Assembly (NCBI GenBank): GCA_015680685.1
Contig: MNCI01020158.1
Location: 381,314-412,134 of the forward strand
Reading direction: 5' to 3'
DNA: 30,821 nucleotides
Origin: Gnetum montanum
Lineage: Eukaryota > Streptophyta > Gnetopsida > Gnetales > Gnetaceae
Shown here: piece by piece, positions 29,500 through 30,821 of the stretch
How the letters are laid out: each line of letters opens with the position of its first letter
How positions within the stretch are numbered: position 1 is the first letter of the stretch
Notes under the pieces: generated by a model
Seen by the model: only the letters and a program-made list of their open reading frames with translations
Told to the model about the DNA's origin: nothing
The model's database searches: none
Position numbers and translations under genes: made by a program

Positions 29500-30535
29500 A
29501 GGAAGCTCTAAAGATTCAAATGGTGGTGAGGCATTTGGAGAATTAGTTACTTGTGGTTGTAAGGACTTGGTTGGATTGTTGGTTCTAAAGAAATATCTTT
29601 TCTATTATTGGTTGTATAAACCAACAATAGGTTGAGGATTGACAACCCTTGTAGCATTATGTTGCTATGGCTAGGAAAGAAGCTCACCCTACATAGTCAG
29701 AACAAGTGGTAATGGTGCTAAGGGTGGAAGAGGTGCAGTTGGATGAGAAGAATAGTACGTATGTGGAACATCACTCTTAGGAGAAGGAGTTATATAGTAC
29801 TTGTGGATCTGGTAGTGAGGCTAAGGAGTAACATGACTAGTAGAGCCACATGGAGAGATCGACTGCTGAACGTAATACCCGTATGGGTCAATTTCACAAT
29901 AAATGTATTGTTGACATGGTAGTGGCATTCCCCATGATTCCCCATGATTGTGGGTATGGAAACTATTGATACTATTCATTCACTTGTGGTTGGGCTCCAC
30001 TCAGATAATATATCAAGGGTTGGTAGAATTTCCTTGGGTTACCTTGAGGATAAGATAACCTTCTGGGTGTTTGTTGTTTGTTTAATTGTGGATTTAGTGC
30101 ATATATCCCAGAGTCGTGCAGATGTGACACTACTAAGCAACATACTTTAGGATGGTCATATTGGCATATCTCACATCTACTATCATTGTCTATGTCTAAA
30201 TCCACAACCTCTTCAATGATGACAACTTTGCCCTTACCCCTGTTACGTGCACACTCAGCTTCTTTCTTTTTCCTTCTCTCTTGGTCACTACTTTGTTCTT
30301 TAGACTCCCCTACTATTTTTAAAATGGTTTTAAATTTATCATATAGGGAGTTTCACATTTGATCCACCTTTGCCAATACTTCTAATGAAAATTTTTAAAT
30401 GGGCAAAGTCTTTGTATCCACCATCTTTTCAAGTGGTGACTCTTCTTCATCTTTGCAAAATCTAATTTCCTTCTTTTAGAGGGAAGGATCTCTATTATAC
30501 TCCTTTGCACTTTCTCTTTTCCTCAAATAGCCTAC
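29500..30535 (-). pseudogene. Gag C-terminal part of the truncated element
   Basis: From about 30480 the minus strand encodes a Lys/Glu-rich helical part (KTILKIVGESKEQSSDQERR). A zinc-knuckle-like CEICQYDHPKVCC follows (CX2CX3HX3-4C, spacing shorter than the classical CX2CX4HX4C), then a Pro/Tyr/Ser-rich linker that runs in frame into protease. Two stops precede the knuckle and several lie in the linker. A 10-bp tandem duplication (29927-29946) causes the frame change between knuckle and linker. The N-terminal gag domain is absent: the frame is cut at about 30535, where the plus-strand LTR-like segment begins. Confidence 0.65.
29927..29946. repeat. 10-bp tandem duplication (ATTCCCCATG twice)
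   Basis: Two exact adjacent copies. The extra 10 bases account exactly for the frame offset between the gag parts on either side (706 bases between in-phase codons, 696 without the extra unit). Confidence 0.7.
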
Positions 30536-30563
30536 TGATGAGACGCGACTTGCACTAGGCCAC

Positions 30564-30629
30564 GATATCGCGTCTTCTCCTGCGATATCGCGTACGCGAT
30601 ATCGCGTCCCGCCGCCATATCTATAAATA
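30564..30629 (+). promoter_or_regulatory. GATATC array and TATA box of segment C
   Basis: GATATC starts at 30564, 30584 and 30598 (steps 20 and 14), the last one inside the perfect palindrome CGCGATATCGCG. TATAAATA starts 24 bases after the last GATATC. GCCGCC (30611-30616) and its inverted copy GGCGGC (30633-30638) bracket the TATA box. These copies keep their CpGs, unlike the decayed family-B copies. Confidence 0.75.
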
Positions 30630-30796
30630 AGAGGCGGCACTCCCTTCATTTTCCAATCCCAGTTTTAGGTAGCGAAGCTCTGGCAGTTTGATCCCTCCAG
30701 AGTTAGAATTTTCCCGTGTCTGCCCACAGTGTGGTGAATGTGATTGTACGGTGTCTTTATTCGAGTGTGCTATACTGGGACACGCACATGACCGGC

Positions 30797-30802
30797 AATA
30801 AA
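30797..30802 (+). terminator. AATAAA polyadenylation signal of segment C
   Basis: AATAAA about 170 bp downstream of the TATA box, a position that would suit the end of R in an LTR. Confidence 0.35.
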
Positions 30803-30821
30803 GATCGAGATTACTTCATCA

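Larger units (their letters stand above)
30536..30821 (+). mobile_element. LTR-like promoter segment C, cut by the window end
   Basis: From TGATGAGACGCG the sequence becomes GC- and CpG-rich. It holds three GATATC palindromes, a TATA box (30622-30629) and an AATAAA signal (30797-30802), the order of U3 and R in a plus-strand LTR. It interrupts the gag of the minus-strand element. The spacing of its promoter motifs equals that of family B, which suggests kinship. The exact left boundary and any target duplication cannot be confirmed because the right end is outside the window. Confidence 0.55.

Overview
The window looks like repeat-dominated DNA from a large plant nuclear genome. It is AT-rich, has no convincing host gene, and consists of nested, decayed LTR retrotransposons. 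The Ty3/gypsy (OTA: Tat/Athila-like) polyproteins, the plant-type primer binding sites and the very old decayed copies fit a gymnosperm-like or other bloated plant genome. The species cannot be read from the sequence, and the gymnosperm idea is inference.

Layout. 1-444: edge of a minus-strand element with a decayed tRNA-Asp-type primer binding site directly beside its LTR (family B, from 445). 1401-5034: no recognisable feature. 5035-5870: relic of an LTR related to family A. 5871-6034 and 8017-9054: a broken minus-strand reading frame with a long coiled coil and no recognised family, interrupted by a solo LTR (6035-8016, target duplication GTGCT). 9055-9468 plus 24289-25146: one family-B LTR, split by a 14.8-kb family-A retrotransposon (9469-24288). 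25158-26466: a tandem copy of the same family-B segment that still carries the empty site of the family-A insertion. 27478-30535: a truncated minus-strand Ty3/gypsy element (gag, protease, RT, start of RNase H). 30536-30821: a plus-strand LTR-like promoter segment running off the end.

The family-A element runs on the minus strand: 5' LTR 21302-24288, PBS, gag, protease, archaeal-type RNase H, reverse transcriptase, degenerate gypsy RNase H, integrase, a short unknown 3' ORF, a candidate polypurine tract, and 3' LTR 9469-12393. Gag through RNase H keeps a single reading frame for more than 4 kb, broken only by stop codons. The integrase is split by a second solo LTR (13897-15346, exact target duplication CCAAT). 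A single N at 15774 lies between two almost identical 749-bp copies and looks like an unmerged contig overlap. A single N at 10788 replaces about 78 bp that are present in the other LTR.

Most interesting points: (1) family-B LTRs and the LTR-like segment at the right edge share a promoter grammar of GATATC palindromes at fixed 14- and 20-bp steps, ending exactly 24 bp before a TATA box; (2) an intact-looking DEDD RNase H lies between protease and RT, while the RNase H after RT has lost catalytic acids; (3) a solo LTR carries a 49-bp-period array of dyad-symmetric repeats upstream of its TATA box; (4) an orphan coiled-coil reading frame continues in frame across a solo LTR. The inferred order of events is: family-B LTR insertion, tandem duplication, family-A insertion into one copy, then solo-LTR formation inside the integrase.
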